Below, in pieces: positions 8,497 through 16,558 of a stretch of 64,000 bases of DNA. Numbering within the stretch: position 1 is the first letter of the stretch; each line of letters opens with the position of its first letter. Source of the DNA: Actinomycetes bacterium (GTDB lineage: Bacteria > Actinomycetota > Actinomycetes > Actinomycetales > Microbacteriaceae); the NCBI GenBank assembly GCA_029779645.1, contig JAKPAC010000010.1, positions 186,001-250,000 on the forward strand, written 5' to 3'. The position numbers and the translations under genes are program-made. The notes beneath the pieces were generated by a model. The model had not been told where the DNA came from. It worked only from the letters and a program-made list of their open reading frames with translations, and did not search any database.

Positions 8497-10055
8497 TTCC
8501 TGGCTCCGGTCTTCTTGCTCGTGGTCGGCTCGCTGGCGGATGCCGCCGGCGCGGCCGCGGCTGCATCCCCGGCGGCGATCGCCCGGGCGGCGGCCGTGTG
8601 GTCGTGGCGCGGTGCCGAGCCCGCGGCATCCAGGTACGCCGCCAGCCCCTGGCGGCCGCCCTCGCGGCCGTAGCCCGACTCCTTGTATCCGCCGAACGGC
8701 GAGGCCGGGTCGAAGCGGTTGAACGTGTTGGCCCAGATCACCCCGGCGCGCAGCTTGTCGGCGACGGCGAGGATGCGGCTGCCCTTGTCGCTCCAGATCC
8801 CGGCCGAGAGCCCGTACGGGGTGTTGTTCGCCTTCGCGATCGCCTCGGCGGGCGTGCGGAAGGTGAGGACCGAGAGCACCGGACCGAAGATCTCCTCGCG
8901 CGCGATGCGATCGCTGGTCGAGACGTTCGTGAAGATCGTCGGCGCATACCAGAAGCCGGATTCGGGGATCTCGCACTCTGCGCTCCAGCGCTGCGCGCCC
9001 TCCTCCTCGCCGACCTGGGCGAGCGCGGTGATGCGCTCGAGCTGCGCGCGCGAGTTGATCGCGCCGATGTCGGTGTTCTTGTCGAGCGGGTCGCCGAGGC
9101 GCAGCGTCGACAGACGCGCCTTGAGCCGCTCGACGACCTCGTCGTGGATCGACTCCTGCACCAGCAGGCGACTGCCTGCGCAGCACACATGCCCCTGATT
9201 GAAGAAGATCCCGTTCACGATGCCCTCGACCGCCTGATCGATGGGCGCGTCGTCGAAGACGATGTTCGCCGCCTTGCCGCCGAGCTCCAGGGTGAGCTTC
9301 TTGCCGGTGCCGGCCGCCTGCTTCGCGATCGCGCGCCCCACCGCGGTCGAGCCGGTGAACGCGATCTTGTCGATGCCGGGGTGCCCGAGCAGCGCCGCGC
9401 CGGTCGCCCCGGCCCCGGTGACGATGTTCACGACGCCCGGCGGCAGATCGGCCTGCTGCAGGATCTCGGCGAAGATGAGCGCCGTGAGCGAGGTGGTCTC
9501 GGCCGGCTTGATCACGACGGTGTTGCCGGCGGCGAGCGCGGGGGCGATCTTCCACGCCAGCATCAGCAGCGGGAAGTTCCACGGGATCACCTGGCCGGCG
9601 ACCCCGAGGGCGCGGGGGTTCGCGCCGAGCCCCGCGTAGTCGAGCTTGTCGGCCCAGCCGGCGTAGTAGAAGAACCAGGCGGCGACCATGGGCACGTCGA
9701 CATCGCGGCTCTCCTTGACCGGCTTGCCGTTGTCGAGGCTCTCGGCCACCGCGAGCTCTCGGGCGCGCTCCTGCACCAGGCGCGCGATCCGATACAGGTA
9801 CTTGCCGCGGTCGCTGCCGCGCATGCTCGACCAGGTGCCGTCGAACGCGCGCCGGGCGGCCGCGATGGCGTCGTCGATGTCGTCGGCGCTCGCCGTCGAG
9901 ATCGTGGCGATGTGCTGCTCCGTCGCCGGCGAGATCGTGGCGAACGGCGCGCCGCGGCCATCGACGAACCGGCCGTCGATGAACAGGCCGTAGTGCTCGC
10001 GCAGGCTCAGCAGCGCGGTGGATTCTGGGGCTGGGGCGTAATCGAGAAAGCTCAT
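8493..10055 (-). CDS. NAD(P)-dependent aldehyde dehydrogenase (catalytic partner of an ALDH16-like pair)
   Basis: Oxidises an aldehyde to the acid; in this operon the likely substrate is acetaldehyde released by DeoC. The 520-residue protein has PWNF (158-161), KPAE with Lys184, ELGGK with Glu257 and FNQGHVCCAG with the nucleophile expected at Cys291. After the usual ALDH C terminus there is an Ala-rich tail (about 485-520) ending in TSKKTGARK that looks like an interdomain linker. The next gene starts within the stop codon. The ATG at 10055 follows AGAGGAC. It lies 52 bases after deoC and is almost certainly co-transcribed with it. Confidence 0.92.
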   Translation of the reverse strand: MSFLDYAPAPESTALLSLREHYGLFIDGRFVDGRGAPFATISPATEQHIATISTASADDIDDAIAAARRAFDGTWSSMRGSDRGKYLYRIARLVQERARELAVAESLDNGKPVKESRDVDVPMVAAWFFYYAGWADKLDYAGLGANPRALGVAGQVIPWNFPLLMLAWKIAPALAAGNTVVIKPAETTSLTALIFAEILQQADLPPGVVNIVTGAGATGAALLGHPGIDKIAFTGSTAVGRAIAKQAAGTGKKLTLELGGKAANIVFDDAPIDQAVEGIVNGIFFNQGHVCCAGSRLLVQESIHDEVVERLKARLSTLRLGDPLDKNTDIGAINSRAQLERITALAQVGEEEGAQRWSAECEIPESGFWYAPTIFTNVSTSDRIAREEIFGPVLSVLTFRTPAEAIAKANNTPYGLSAGIWSDKGSRILAVADKLRAGVIWANTFNRFDPASPFGGYKESGYGREGGRQGLAAYLDAAGSAPRHDHTAAARAIAAGDAAAAAPAASASEPTTSKKTGARK

Positions 10056-10107
10056 GGTGTCCTCTGCGGGGCGAACGTCACAACGGGGATCTGGGGTGTG
10101 GGCATCG

Positions 10108-11124
10108 TCAGTCGATGGTCACGTAGTCGGCGCCCGAGTAGTGGCCGGAACGCACCTTCTGGCGCTGCAGCAGCACGTCGTTGAGCAGGCTCGAGGCCCC
10201 GAAGCGGAACAGGTGCGGCTGCAGCCAGCTCTCGCCCACCGTCTCGGCCACGGTCACGAGGTACTTGATCGCGTCCTTCGAGGTGCGGATGCCGCCGGCC
10301 GGCTTGACGCCGATCCTCTCGCCGGTCAGGCGGTGCCAGTCGCGCACGACCTCCAGCATGAGCAGCGTCACCGGCAGCGTGGCCGCGGGCGACACCTTGC
10401 CGGTGGAGGTCTTGATGAAGTCGCCCCCGGCGAGGATCGACAGCCACGATGCGCGTCGCACGTTGTCGTAGGTGTTCAGCTCGCCGGTCTCGAGGATCAC
10501 CTTCAGCGACGCGGAGGTGCCGTCGGCGCGGCGGCACGCCTGCTTCACCTGGGCGATCTGGTCGAACACCTCGCTGTAGCGGCCCGCCAGGAACGCCCCG
10601 CGGTCGATGACCATGTCGATCTCGTCGGCGCCCGCGGCCACCGCCTCGGCGGTATCGGCGAGCTTGATCGCGAGCGAGGCCCGGCCGCTCGGGAACGCCG
10701 TCGCGACCGCGGCCACGCCGATGAGGCCGTCGTCTGGGTCGCCGTGGGCGGCGCCCAGCGCCTCGACGGCGTGCGGCACCATGTCGCCGTAGACGCAGAC
10801 GGCGGCGACGCGGGGCGCGGTGGGGTCGGATGCGTCGGGCCGGAGCGCCTTCGACACGAGCGAGCGCACCTTGCCTGGCGTATCGGCGCCCTCGAGGGTG
10901 GTGAGGTCGATCAGCTCGATGATCCGATCGAGCGCCCACGCCTTCGACGTGGTCTTGATCGAGCGTGTGCCGAGGCCCGCGGCGCGCTGCTCGAGGCCGA
11001 CCGCGTCGACCCCCGGGATGCCGTGCAGGTAGCGTCGCAGCGTCTTCTCGTCGGGCTCGCCGCCCAGCACGGCGATGGCGCGCTGGGGAGATGCGAGCGT
11101 CTGCCCTGGGGGTGCCGCGTTCAT
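10108..11124 (-). CDS. deoC: Deoxyribose-phosphate aldolase
   Basis: Class I aldolase cleaving 2-deoxyribose 5-phosphate to acetaldehyde and glyceraldehyde 3-phosphate. The 338-residue product carries the Schiff-base lysine in FIKTSTGK (Lys238), the second active-site lysine in GVKPAGG (Lys274) and Asp170 in EIDMVID. It has roughly 70 residues more at the N terminus than the E. coli enzyme, closer to the longer DERA type. Start ATG 11124 is preferred over the upstream in-frame ATG at 11157 because of AGAGGAC six bases before it. It is the second gene of the regulator-deoC-ALDH-ALDH operon: carbon from deoxynucleosides enters glycolysis while acetaldehyde is oxidised. Confidence 0.95.
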   Translation of the reverse strand: MNAAPPGQTLASPQRAIAVLGGEPDEKTLRRYLHGIPGVDAVGLEQRAAGLGTRSIKTTSKAWALDRIIELIDLTTLEGADTPGKVRSLVSKALRPDASDPTAPRVAAVCVYGDMVPHAVEALGAAHGDPDDGLIGVAAVATAFPSGRASLAIKLADTAEAVAAGADEIDMVIDRGAFLAGRYSEVFDQIAQVKQACRRADGTSASLKVILETGELNTYDNVRRASWLSILAGGDFIKTSTGKVSPAATLPVTLLMLEVVRDWHRLTGERIGVKPAGGIRTSKDAIKYLVTVAETVGESWLQPHLFRFGASSLLNDVLLQRQKVRSGHYSGADYVTID

Positions 11125-11163
11125 CGTGTCCTCTGTTCTTCGGTGGTCGACATGCATGGAATG

Positions 11164-12126
11164 TCAGCGGGCGAGCACGTGCCGCGCGGTCTCCTCATCG
11201 GTGATCAGCACCGAGGCGAGGCCGCTCGAGACGATCGCCGAGGCGACCGCGTGCTTGTCGGCGCCGCTGAGCACGGCGATGCCTCGGGGCACCTCGCGCA
11301 GCTCGTCGAGGGTGAGCCCCATCGTGCGCGCGTCGAGCGCGGGGTCGACGATGTGCCCGTCGGCGTCGATGTAGCGGCCGAGCACGTCGCCGACGGCGCC
11401 CTTGGCCAGCAGCTCCGAGATCTCGGCCGGGGTGAGGTAGCCGCTGGCGACGTGCACCGAGTCGGCGTCGACGGCCCCAGCGCTGAACAGGTGCACGTTC
11501 GCCCGACGCGCCTGATCGAGCATCTCGGCGACGACCCGGTCGGCCTCGATGGCCCGCTTGGTCTCCACCCGCTCGAGGATGGCGGGGCTCGGCAGCAGCG
11601 TGGTCGCGCCTCGTCCCTTCTGGGCGATGGTCGCGGCGGTGGCCGCGGCCATGCCGGCGCGCTGGTTGAGGCTCACGCCGCCGTTGATCTGCACCACGTC
11701 GGTGCCGCTCGACCAGCCCGGCGCGAGCGCCTCGGCGACGCGCTGGAGCGTGCGGCCCCAGCTGATGCCGAGACTGCGCGGCACGGGGCGCAGCGCCGTC
11801 AGGTAGTCGGCCGCGGCGCCCGCGACACGGTCGGCCAGCTCGTCGCGATGGTGGACGCCGGCGGAGGAGACGACGATCGCGTCGTGCAGGCGGCGACCGC
11901 CGCGTGACGCGCTCGCGTCGCGCAGCTCGCGCTCCAGCTGCAGACGCCGGGCCCGCGGGTGCACGATCTCGATGCGGACGATGCCCGCGTCGCGCGCCTG
12001 CGTGATGAGCCGCCCGACCTTCCATCGGGTGAGCCCGAGGATCGCGCCCACCTCGTCCTGCGTCTTGCGCTCCTGGTAGTAGAGCTCGGCCGCCCGGATG
12101 GCGAGGAGCTCGTCTGGTGCAGACAT
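11164..12126 (-). CDS. SorC/DeoR-type sugar-binding transcriptional regulator
   Basis: A 320-residue regulator of the SorC family: N-terminal helix-turn-helix (about 22-44, KTQDEVGAILGLTRWKVGRL) and a C-terminal sugar-phosphate-binding domain with the family-like LGISWGRT, INGG and 'SSGLASVLITD' segments. By position it should control the deoC operon in response to a deoxyribose phosphate, as B. subtilis DeoR does; the ligand is inferred. Start ATG 12126 follows GGAAGGGGGG, and an upstream in-frame ATG at 12156 falls inside the -10 box. It is the first gene of the operon, so it probably autoregulates through the 28-base palindrome at 12194-12221. Confidence 0.88.
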   Translation of the reverse strand: MSAPDELLAIRAAELYYQERKTQDEVGAILGLTRWKVGRLITQARDAGIVRIEIVHPRARRLQLERELRDASASRGGRRLHDAIVVSSAGVHHRDELADRVAGAAADYLTALRPVPRSLGISWGRTLQRVAEALAPGWSSGTDVVQINGGVSLNQRAGMAAATAATIAQKGRGATTLLPSPAILERVETKRAIEADRVVAEMLDQARRANVHLFSAGAVDADSVHVASGYLTPAEISELLAKGAVGDVLGRYIDADGHIVDPALDARTMGLTLDELREVPRGIAVLSGADKHAVASAIVSSGLASVLITDEETARHVLAR

Positions 12127-12155
12127 CACGCCCCCCTTCCGCTCTGGCTGGATCA

Positions 12156-12184
12156 AGGCTACGTCGGCACGCCGGGCTTCTCAA
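12156..12184 (-). promoter_or_regulatory. Promoter of the regulator-deoC operon
   Basis: TTGAGA (12179-12184) and TAGCCT (12156-12161) are separated by exactly 17 bases on the minus strand. The start codon lies 29 bases downstream of the -10 box. Confidence 0.7.
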
Positions 12185-12193
12185 CACTCGCGG

Positions 12194-12221
12194 GCATCCG
12201 TGCTCATATGAGCACGGATGC
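12194..12221. promoter_or_regulatory. 28-base perfect palindrome, putative SorC-type operator
   Basis: A perfect 14+14 palindrome with half-site GCATCCGTGCTCAT and no spacer. It ends nine bases before the -35 box of the deo operon. It has no T-run and no loop, which argues against a terminator. It is the obvious candidate site for the adjacent regulator. Confidence 0.7.
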
Positions 12222-12288
12222 GTCGCTCGGGTGCGCAACCGTGCAGGATTCGTCCGCGTGCGCCGCGCGGAGACGAGGGCGCGCCGGG

Positions 12289-13131
12289 CTACGGCCGCGG
12301 CGCGGATGCTGCGGCCGCGCCGTCTCCCCCGTCGCCCAGCAGCGGGGCGACGAGCGCCTCCACCGAGACGCCGCGGCGCGCGGCCTCGGCGTGCAGCGCC
12401 CGGGCGAGCTCGGGCGCGATGGCGTCGGCCGGGGTCGCCGCCGATGGGGCGTCGAGCGGCCCGGATGCCTCGACCGTCGCTGGCTCGCGCAGGAGCAGCG
12501 ACAGCACGGGCACGACGATCGCACCGAGCGCGGCGAGGATCCCGACGATGCCGAGCAGCCGGAAGAAGTCCTCATCGACGGAGCCGCCGTCGAACCAGAT
12601 GAGGTACCAGACCATGCCGAGCACGATCGCGAACAGCCCCAGCGTCAGCGCGAGGCCGGCGCGCACCTCGGAGCGACGCCGATTGGCCAGCAGCAGGAGG
12701 CACGCGAACGAGCAGGCGATGGTCGCCGAGATGCCGGTGCCGAACCAGCGGTAGAACGCGTCGTCCCATCGCGGGTTCGCCGACCACACCCACACCAGCG
12801 CATCGATCAGGCTGAGCACCGCGACGCCCGCGCCGACGAAGCCGAACCACTGCAGGCGTCGTCCGACCAGCGCCAGGCAGCACAGCACCGCCACGCTGAA
12901 CGCCCCGACGAGCGCGGTGGTGGCCAGCACGCGGCCGCCGGTCTCGCCGAGGCCGCCGCCGAGCAGCACGGCGATGCCGCTGATCGCCGCGAGCCCGAAC
13001 GAGGCGACGATCACCCAGACCATCGCGACGCGCAGGCGCCGTGCGAGCGTGCGGGGCTGCGCGGCGGGCACGGGCGCTCCCGCACCGCCGGCCGCCGCCG
13101 CGGATCGCGGCTGCCGGTCGAGGTCAGGCAT
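12289..13131 (-). CDS. Hypothetical six-pass membrane protein
   Basis: A 280-residue integral membrane protein of unknown function. Hydrophobic segments lie at about 38-58, 68-90, 96-116, 132-149, 159-180 and 191-213, flanked by a Pro/Ala-rich N terminus. A cytoplasmic-looking C-terminal tail contains ELARALHAEAARRGVSVEAL, a possible short helical motif. Its ATG (13131) lies within the 3' end of ribF (8-base overlap), so it is translationally coupled to ribF. No family recognised. The 12127-12288 gap after it belongs to the deo promoter region. Confidence 0.75.
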   Translation of the reverse strand: MPDLDRQPRSAAAAGGAGAPVPAAQPRTLARRLRVAMVWVIVASFGLAAISGIAVLLGGGLGETGGRVLATTALVGAFSVAVLCCLALVGRRLQWFGFVGAGVAVLSLIDALVWVWSANPRWDDAFYRWFGTGISATIACSFACLLLLANRRRSEVRAGLALTLGLFAIVLGMVWYLIWFDGGSVDEDFFRLLGIVGILAALGAIVVPVLSLLLREPATVEASGPLDAPSAATPADAIAPELARALHAEAARRGVSVEALVAPLLGDGGDGAAAASAPRP

Positions 13132-14098
13132 CCAGCACCTCCCGCGCTCGCGTCACGTCGTCGTTCATCTGGGCGATGAGCGGCTCGACGCCCTCGTAGG
13201 CGACCATGCCGCGGATGCGCGACGCGAAGCGCACCTCCACCGTGTGGCCATACAGGTCGAGCTGCTCGACATCGATCACGTGCGCCTCGACCTGACGGAC
13301 TGGCACGTCGAAGAAGGTGGGGTTGTCGCCGACCGAGATCGCCGCGGGGTAGGTTCGAGCGGCGCCGCCGTGCGCCTCGCCGCCCGGGCCCAGATCGACC
13401 AGCCAGCCTGCATACACGCCGTCGGCGGGAAGGAGGCCCTCCGCGTCGGGCGAGAGGTTCGCCGTCGGGAATCCCATCTCGCGGCCGCGCTTGAGCCCGT
13501 GCACGACCTCGCCGCGCACCGCCGGCTCGCGCCCGAGCAGCGTCGCGGCGGTCGCGACGTCGCCGGCCTCGAGCGCCTCGCGCACCCACGTCGACGAGAC
13601 GCGGCGAGCGGCGCCCGGCGTGCGGACCTCGCGGAGCTCGTCGACCGTGAACCCGAGCTCGGCGCCGAGCCCGCGCAGCAGCGCGACATCGCCGGCACCC
13701 CCGCGGCCGAAGCGGAAGTCGCCGCCGACCATCACGGTGCGCGCGTGCAGGTGCCGCACCAGCACGTCCTCGACGAACTCGCGGGCGGGCTGGGCCGCGC
13801 GCTCCTCGTCGAAGCGCAGCACGAGCGTCGCGTCGACGCCGGTGGCCTCCAGGAGGCGGAGCTTCTGCTGGGGGCCCACGATCGACACCGGGCACCTCCC
13901 CGGGGCGACCACGCTCATCGGGTGTCGGTCGAACGTCACGACGACGGTGCGGATGCCGGGGCCCAGGGCCGCGGCATCCCGCTGCGCCTTCTCGATGAGC
14001 GCACGGTGCCCCGTGTGCACACCGTCGAACTTGCCGATGACCACGACCGTCGGGCCGAAGTCGGCGGGCACCTCCTCGGGTGCGTGGAAGACGATCAT
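13124..14098 (-). CDS. ribF: Bifunctional riboflavin kinase / FAD synthetase
   Basis: Converts riboflavin to FMN and then FAD. The 324-residue product begins with the nucleotidyltransferase (FAD synthetase) domain, with GKFDGVHTGH at 22-31, and ends with the riboflavin kinase domain, with GFPTANL at 209-215. Length is normal for the family. The ATG at 14098 overlaps the TGA of the upstream membrane protein (ATGA) and is preferred to the upstream frame start at 14134. Its neighbourhood with truB, rbfA and infB on the same strand is the usual actinobacterial arrangement. Confidence 0.96.
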   Translation of the reverse strand: MIVFHAPEEVPADFGPTVVVIGKFDGVHTGHRALIEKAQRDAAALGPGIRTVVVTFDRHPMSVVAPGRCPVSIVGPQQKLRLLEATGVDATLVLRFDEERAAQPAREFVEDVLVRHLHARTVMVGGDFRFGRGGAGDVALLRGLGAELGFTVDELREVRTPGAARRVSSTWVREALEAGDVATAATLLGREPAVRGEVVHGLKRGREMGFPTANLSPDAEGLLPADGVYAGWLVDLGPGGEAHGGAARTYPAAISVGDNPTFFDVPVRQVEAHVIDVEQLDLYGHTVEVRFASRIRGMVAYEGVEPLIAQMNDDVTRAREVLDA

Positions 14099-14514
14099 GC
14101 GCGCCGAGCCGGGGGGTGCGTGACGAGCCACCACATGCCCACGATCGGGAGCACGACGGGGATGAACAGATAGCCGATCCCGTAGACCGACCAGACCGTG
14201 GGGTGCTGGAAGACGTCCGGCAGCACGAGGCTGAGCGTGCCGACGACCACGACGCCGACGAGCTCGAAGATCAGCGCCGACCAGGCCACGACGTACCAGC
14301 CGCGCCCCCCGGCGAACAGCAGCGCGAGCGTCGCGAGGATGTAGACGACCGCGGCGACCGCCGAGAGCGAGTACGCCACGGGCGCCTCGTCGAAGCGCTG
14401 GGCGATCGAGACGAACGAGCGGCCCGTCGCGGCGAGCGCCATCACGGCGTACACGGCGACGAGCACAAGGCCCACTCCGGCCATGCGACGGGACGGGGCG
14501 ACGGTGCTCATCAC
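14095..14514 (-). CDS. Small four-pass membrane protein
   Basis: A 139-residue protein with four predicted transmembrane helices (about 12-30, 44-66, 72-98 and 107-131) and no recognisable catalytic motif. It heads the unit that continues through ribF and the six-pass membrane protein. The GTG at 14514 is favoured because TAGGAT sits exactly six bases upstream, the leaderless pattern seen throughout this window; an ATG immediately follows at 14511. The stop overlaps the ribF start by four bases. Confidence 0.75.
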   Translation of the reverse strand: MMSTVAPSRRMAGVGLVLVAVYAVMALAATGRSFVSIAQRFDEAPVAYSLSAVAAVVYILATLALLFAGGRGWYVVAWSALIFELVGVVVVGTLSLVLPDVFQHPTVWSVYGIGYLFIPVVLPIVGMWWLVTHPPARRA

Positions 14515-14520
14515 GGTTCC

Positions 14521-14526
14521 ATCCTA
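14521..14526 (-). promoter_or_regulatory. -10 box, leaderless promoter of the ribF unit
   Basis: TAGGAT, then six bases, then the GTG at 14514. Just upstream (14527-14570) are GC-rich inverted repeats, including a GGCCGCGCGCGGCC palindrome, that may terminate the preceding unit. Confidence 0.55.
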
Positions 14527-14590
14527 GGGCCGCGCGCGGCCGGGCCCGCCCACGACGGGCGCCGACGCCTCCGTGCGGGGCGCGAGGGCA

Positions 14591-14959
14591 TCAGCCGAGC
14601 GGCACCGTCCAGATGATCTGCATGCGCGCGAGCATCACCGCGATCGCGAGCGCGCCGACGCCGAGCACGACCGTGCTCCAGCGGCTGCGCTCGAACAGTG
14701 CGAAGGCGGTGACGCCGACCGGGATCAGGATGGCGGCGACCAGGTAGGTGTAGAACTCGAGCAGGCTTCCCTCCGCGGGGTTGCCCGCGAACGGCGCGAC
14801 GATGGCGACCACCAGCTGCGCCAGCAGCAGCACCTCGACGAGGGCGAGCGCGCCGACGCTGAAGTCGCTCGGCCGCCGCCCCATCAGCCCGAGAATCACA
14901 CAGAACAGCCCCGCCGCCACGGCGACGGCGATCTGCACCCACGCGAACCAATCGATCAT
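14591..14959 (-). CDS. Small four-pass membrane protein
   Basis: A 122-residue membrane protein with four hydrophobic helices (about 7-26, 36-57, 70-89 and 95-115) and a short, weakly charged loop containing GRRPSD. Function unknown. The ATG at 14959 overlaps the truB TGA (ATGA, 14956-14959), so it is translated with truB. It is similar in size and topology to the next gene downstream, but I cannot show homology by eye. Confidence 0.72.
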   Translation of the reverse strand: MIDWFAWVQIAVAVAAGLFCVILGLMGRRPSDFSVGALALVEVLLLAQLVVAIVAPFAGNPAEGSLLEFYTYLVAAILIPVGVTAFALFERSRWSTVVLGVGALAIAVMLARMQIIWTVPLG

Positions 14960-15930
14960 GCCTGCTCCTCCTGGAGTTCTGCGTCTCCCGGTGCGCCTGC
15001 CGGCGCGGCGGGAGGGGTCTGCGGTGCCGGCGCCGGAACGTTCATCCGGCTCTTGATGTCCTCGCCGCGGCGCTCGACGACGCCGACCAGGCGACCGACG
15101 GGGTCGATGGCGGCCATCACCTCGCCGGTGAGCTCGGCGCCCCGGCCGGCGATGCGCTTGCCGTCCCAGAGATCGCGCGCCTGCGCTGCCGAGACGTCGA
15201 GGCGCCCGAGCACCTGGGCGGCGACGAGCGCCGGGTCGCGCAGCGCCGCCGGGCCGATGGCATCGACGGCCGTCGCATCGGCGACGAGAAACGGGCCGAT
15301 CCGGGTGCGGCGCAGCGCCGTGAGGTGTCCCCCGACGCCGAGACCGGCCCCCAGATCGCGGGCCAGGGCGCGGATGTAGGTGCCCGACGAGCAGTCCACG
15401 ACCACGTCGAGGTCGAGCGTCCCGGGCGCTCGACGAACCGCCAGGATCTCGAAGCGCGAGACGATGACCGCGCGGGATCTCAGCTCCACGTGCTCTCCGG
15501 CCCGGGCGAGCTCGTACGCGCGGCGACCGCCGACCTTGATGGCCGAGACGGTGCTCGGCACCTGCGAGATCTCGCCGGTGAGCGCGGCGATGCCCGCGGC
15601 GACGTCGGCGTCGGAGATCGCGGCGAGGGCCGCGGCATCCGCACGGCTCGTCTCGGCGCCGTCGGCGTCGTCGCTGTCGGTGGTCACGCCGAGCCGAATC
15701 GTGGCCTCGTAGCACTTGTCAAGTCCGACGATGAAGGTGAGCAGCCGCGTCGCCCATTCGGCGCCGAGGACCAGCAGCCCGGTCGCCATGGGATCGAGCG
15801 TGCCGGCGTGGCCGACCTTGCGTGTGCCCAGCGCGCGGCGCGCACGCGCGACGACGTCGTGGCTCGTGATGCCCTGCGGCTTGTCGACGAGGAGGATGCC
15901 GGGCGTGGTGGGCTCGGTGGATGTGCGCAT
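14956..15930 (-). CDS. truB: tRNA pseudouridine(55) synthase
   Basis: Makes pseudouridine 55 in the T-loop of tRNAs. The 324-residue product has the catalytic aspartate in GHAGTLDPMATG (Asp46) and a C-terminal PUA-like region followed by a Pro/Ala-rich tail ending in ELQEEQA. The ATG at 15930 shares its A with the stop of the upstream kinase-like gene (TGATG), so the two are coupled. The long in-frame extension to 16065 runs through that gene and is rejected. Confidence 0.96.
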   Translation of the reverse strand: MRTSTEPTTPGILLVDKPQGITSHDVVARARRALGTRKVGHAGTLDPMATGLLVLGAEWATRLLTFIVGLDKCYEATIRLGVTTDSDDADGAETSRADAAALAAISDADVAAGIAALTGEISQVPSTVSAIKVGGRRAYELARAGEHVELRSRAVIVSRFEILAVRRAPGTLDLDVVVDCSSGTYIRALARDLGAGLGVGGHLTALRRTRIGPFLVADATAVDAIGPAALRDPALVAAQVLGRLDVSAAQARDLWDGKRIAGRGAELTGEVMAAIDPVGRLVGVVERRGEDIKSRMNVPAPAPQTPPAAPAGAPGDAELQEEQA

Positions 15931-16520
15931 CAGTGCCTGTCGTTTCGTCGGATCTCCGGGCGGGCGGGGTCGGCGCTGTCGACGACGAGGGATGCCGCGG
16001 CCTCCGGTGCGCCGGATCGCGCTCCCCCGGCGTCGACCCAGACCGAGAAGTCCCACAGCCCGCACAGCTCGGGATGCCCCAGCAGCGGCCCGTCGACCAC
16101 CAGCGCCGCGTCGGCCGGTCCCGTCACCCAGCGCGCGGGCGCGGGCGCATCCCGATCCGCGTCCCAGGCGGTGAGCTGAAAGCCGGTGGTCGCGGAGGTC
16201 TGGCCGCCGTCGCGGAACGGATCGACGAGCACGCGCCGCATCGTGTCGATGTCGATATCGTGGCGCTCGCGCGCGTCCGTGCGCGCCGCGCGCTGGGACT
16301 CGCGCACGGCGCGCGGCAGCAGGAAATCGCCGGCCGACGCGCGAAACACCGCGACGCCCACCTCGTCGAACACCCCGGCGAGCCCGTCGGCGAACTCACG
16401 GACGGCACGGCTCGCCGTGCCGTCGACCACGACGATCACGCGTCCACCGGGAAGCTCGCGGGCGATCCGCGCTCGGACCTCGCGCAGGAGCGTCGTGAGC
16501 GCGGTGGTGGGCAGTCGCAT
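15930..16520 (-). CDS. Uridine kinase-like P-loop protein with degenerate Walker A
   Basis: A 196-residue protein that resembles the short actinobacterial proteins often labelled uridine kinase. The expected P-loop (GxxGxGK[ST]) is replaced by VVVDGTASRAV at about 30-40, lacking both the GK pair and a Ser/Thr that could bind phosphate. The later VDGPLLGHPELCGLWDFSVWVD-type segment is still recognisable. Kinase activity is therefore doubtful. The ATG at 16520 lies six bases after TAGGCT, the leaderless pattern. It is coupled to truB by a one-base overlap. Confidence 0.72.
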   Translation of the reverse strand: MRLPTTALTTLLREVRARIARELPGGRVIVVVDGTASRAVREFADGLAGVFDEVGVAVFRASAGDFLLPRAVRESQRAARTDARERHDIDIDTMRRVLVDPFRDGGQTSATTGFQLTAWDADRDAPAPARWVTGPADAALVVDGPLLGHPELCGLWDFSVWVDAGGARSGAPEAAASLVVDSADPARPEIRRNDRH

Positions 16521-16524
16521 GCCT

Positions 16525-16553
16525 CAAGCCTAGGCGAGGTGCGCCTAGGCTTG
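16525..16553. promoter_or_regulatory. Symmetrical divergent leaderless promoters in an inverted repeat
   Basis: An 11-base inverted repeat CAAGCCTAGGC / GCCTAGGCTTG with a 7-base spacer carries a TAGGCT -10 box in each arm (16527-16532 on minus, 16546-16551 on plus). They lie 6 and 7 bases from the start codons of the kinase-like gene and mutY. Bidirectional transcription from one 29-base element is implied. Confidence 0.65.
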
Positions 16554-16558
16554 CTCGG

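Noticed and set aside
12194..12221. Palindrome as a terminator of the membrane protein gene
   Set aside because: It is 68 bases past that stop, has no loop and no T-run, and is placed against the deo promoter; an operator fits better.
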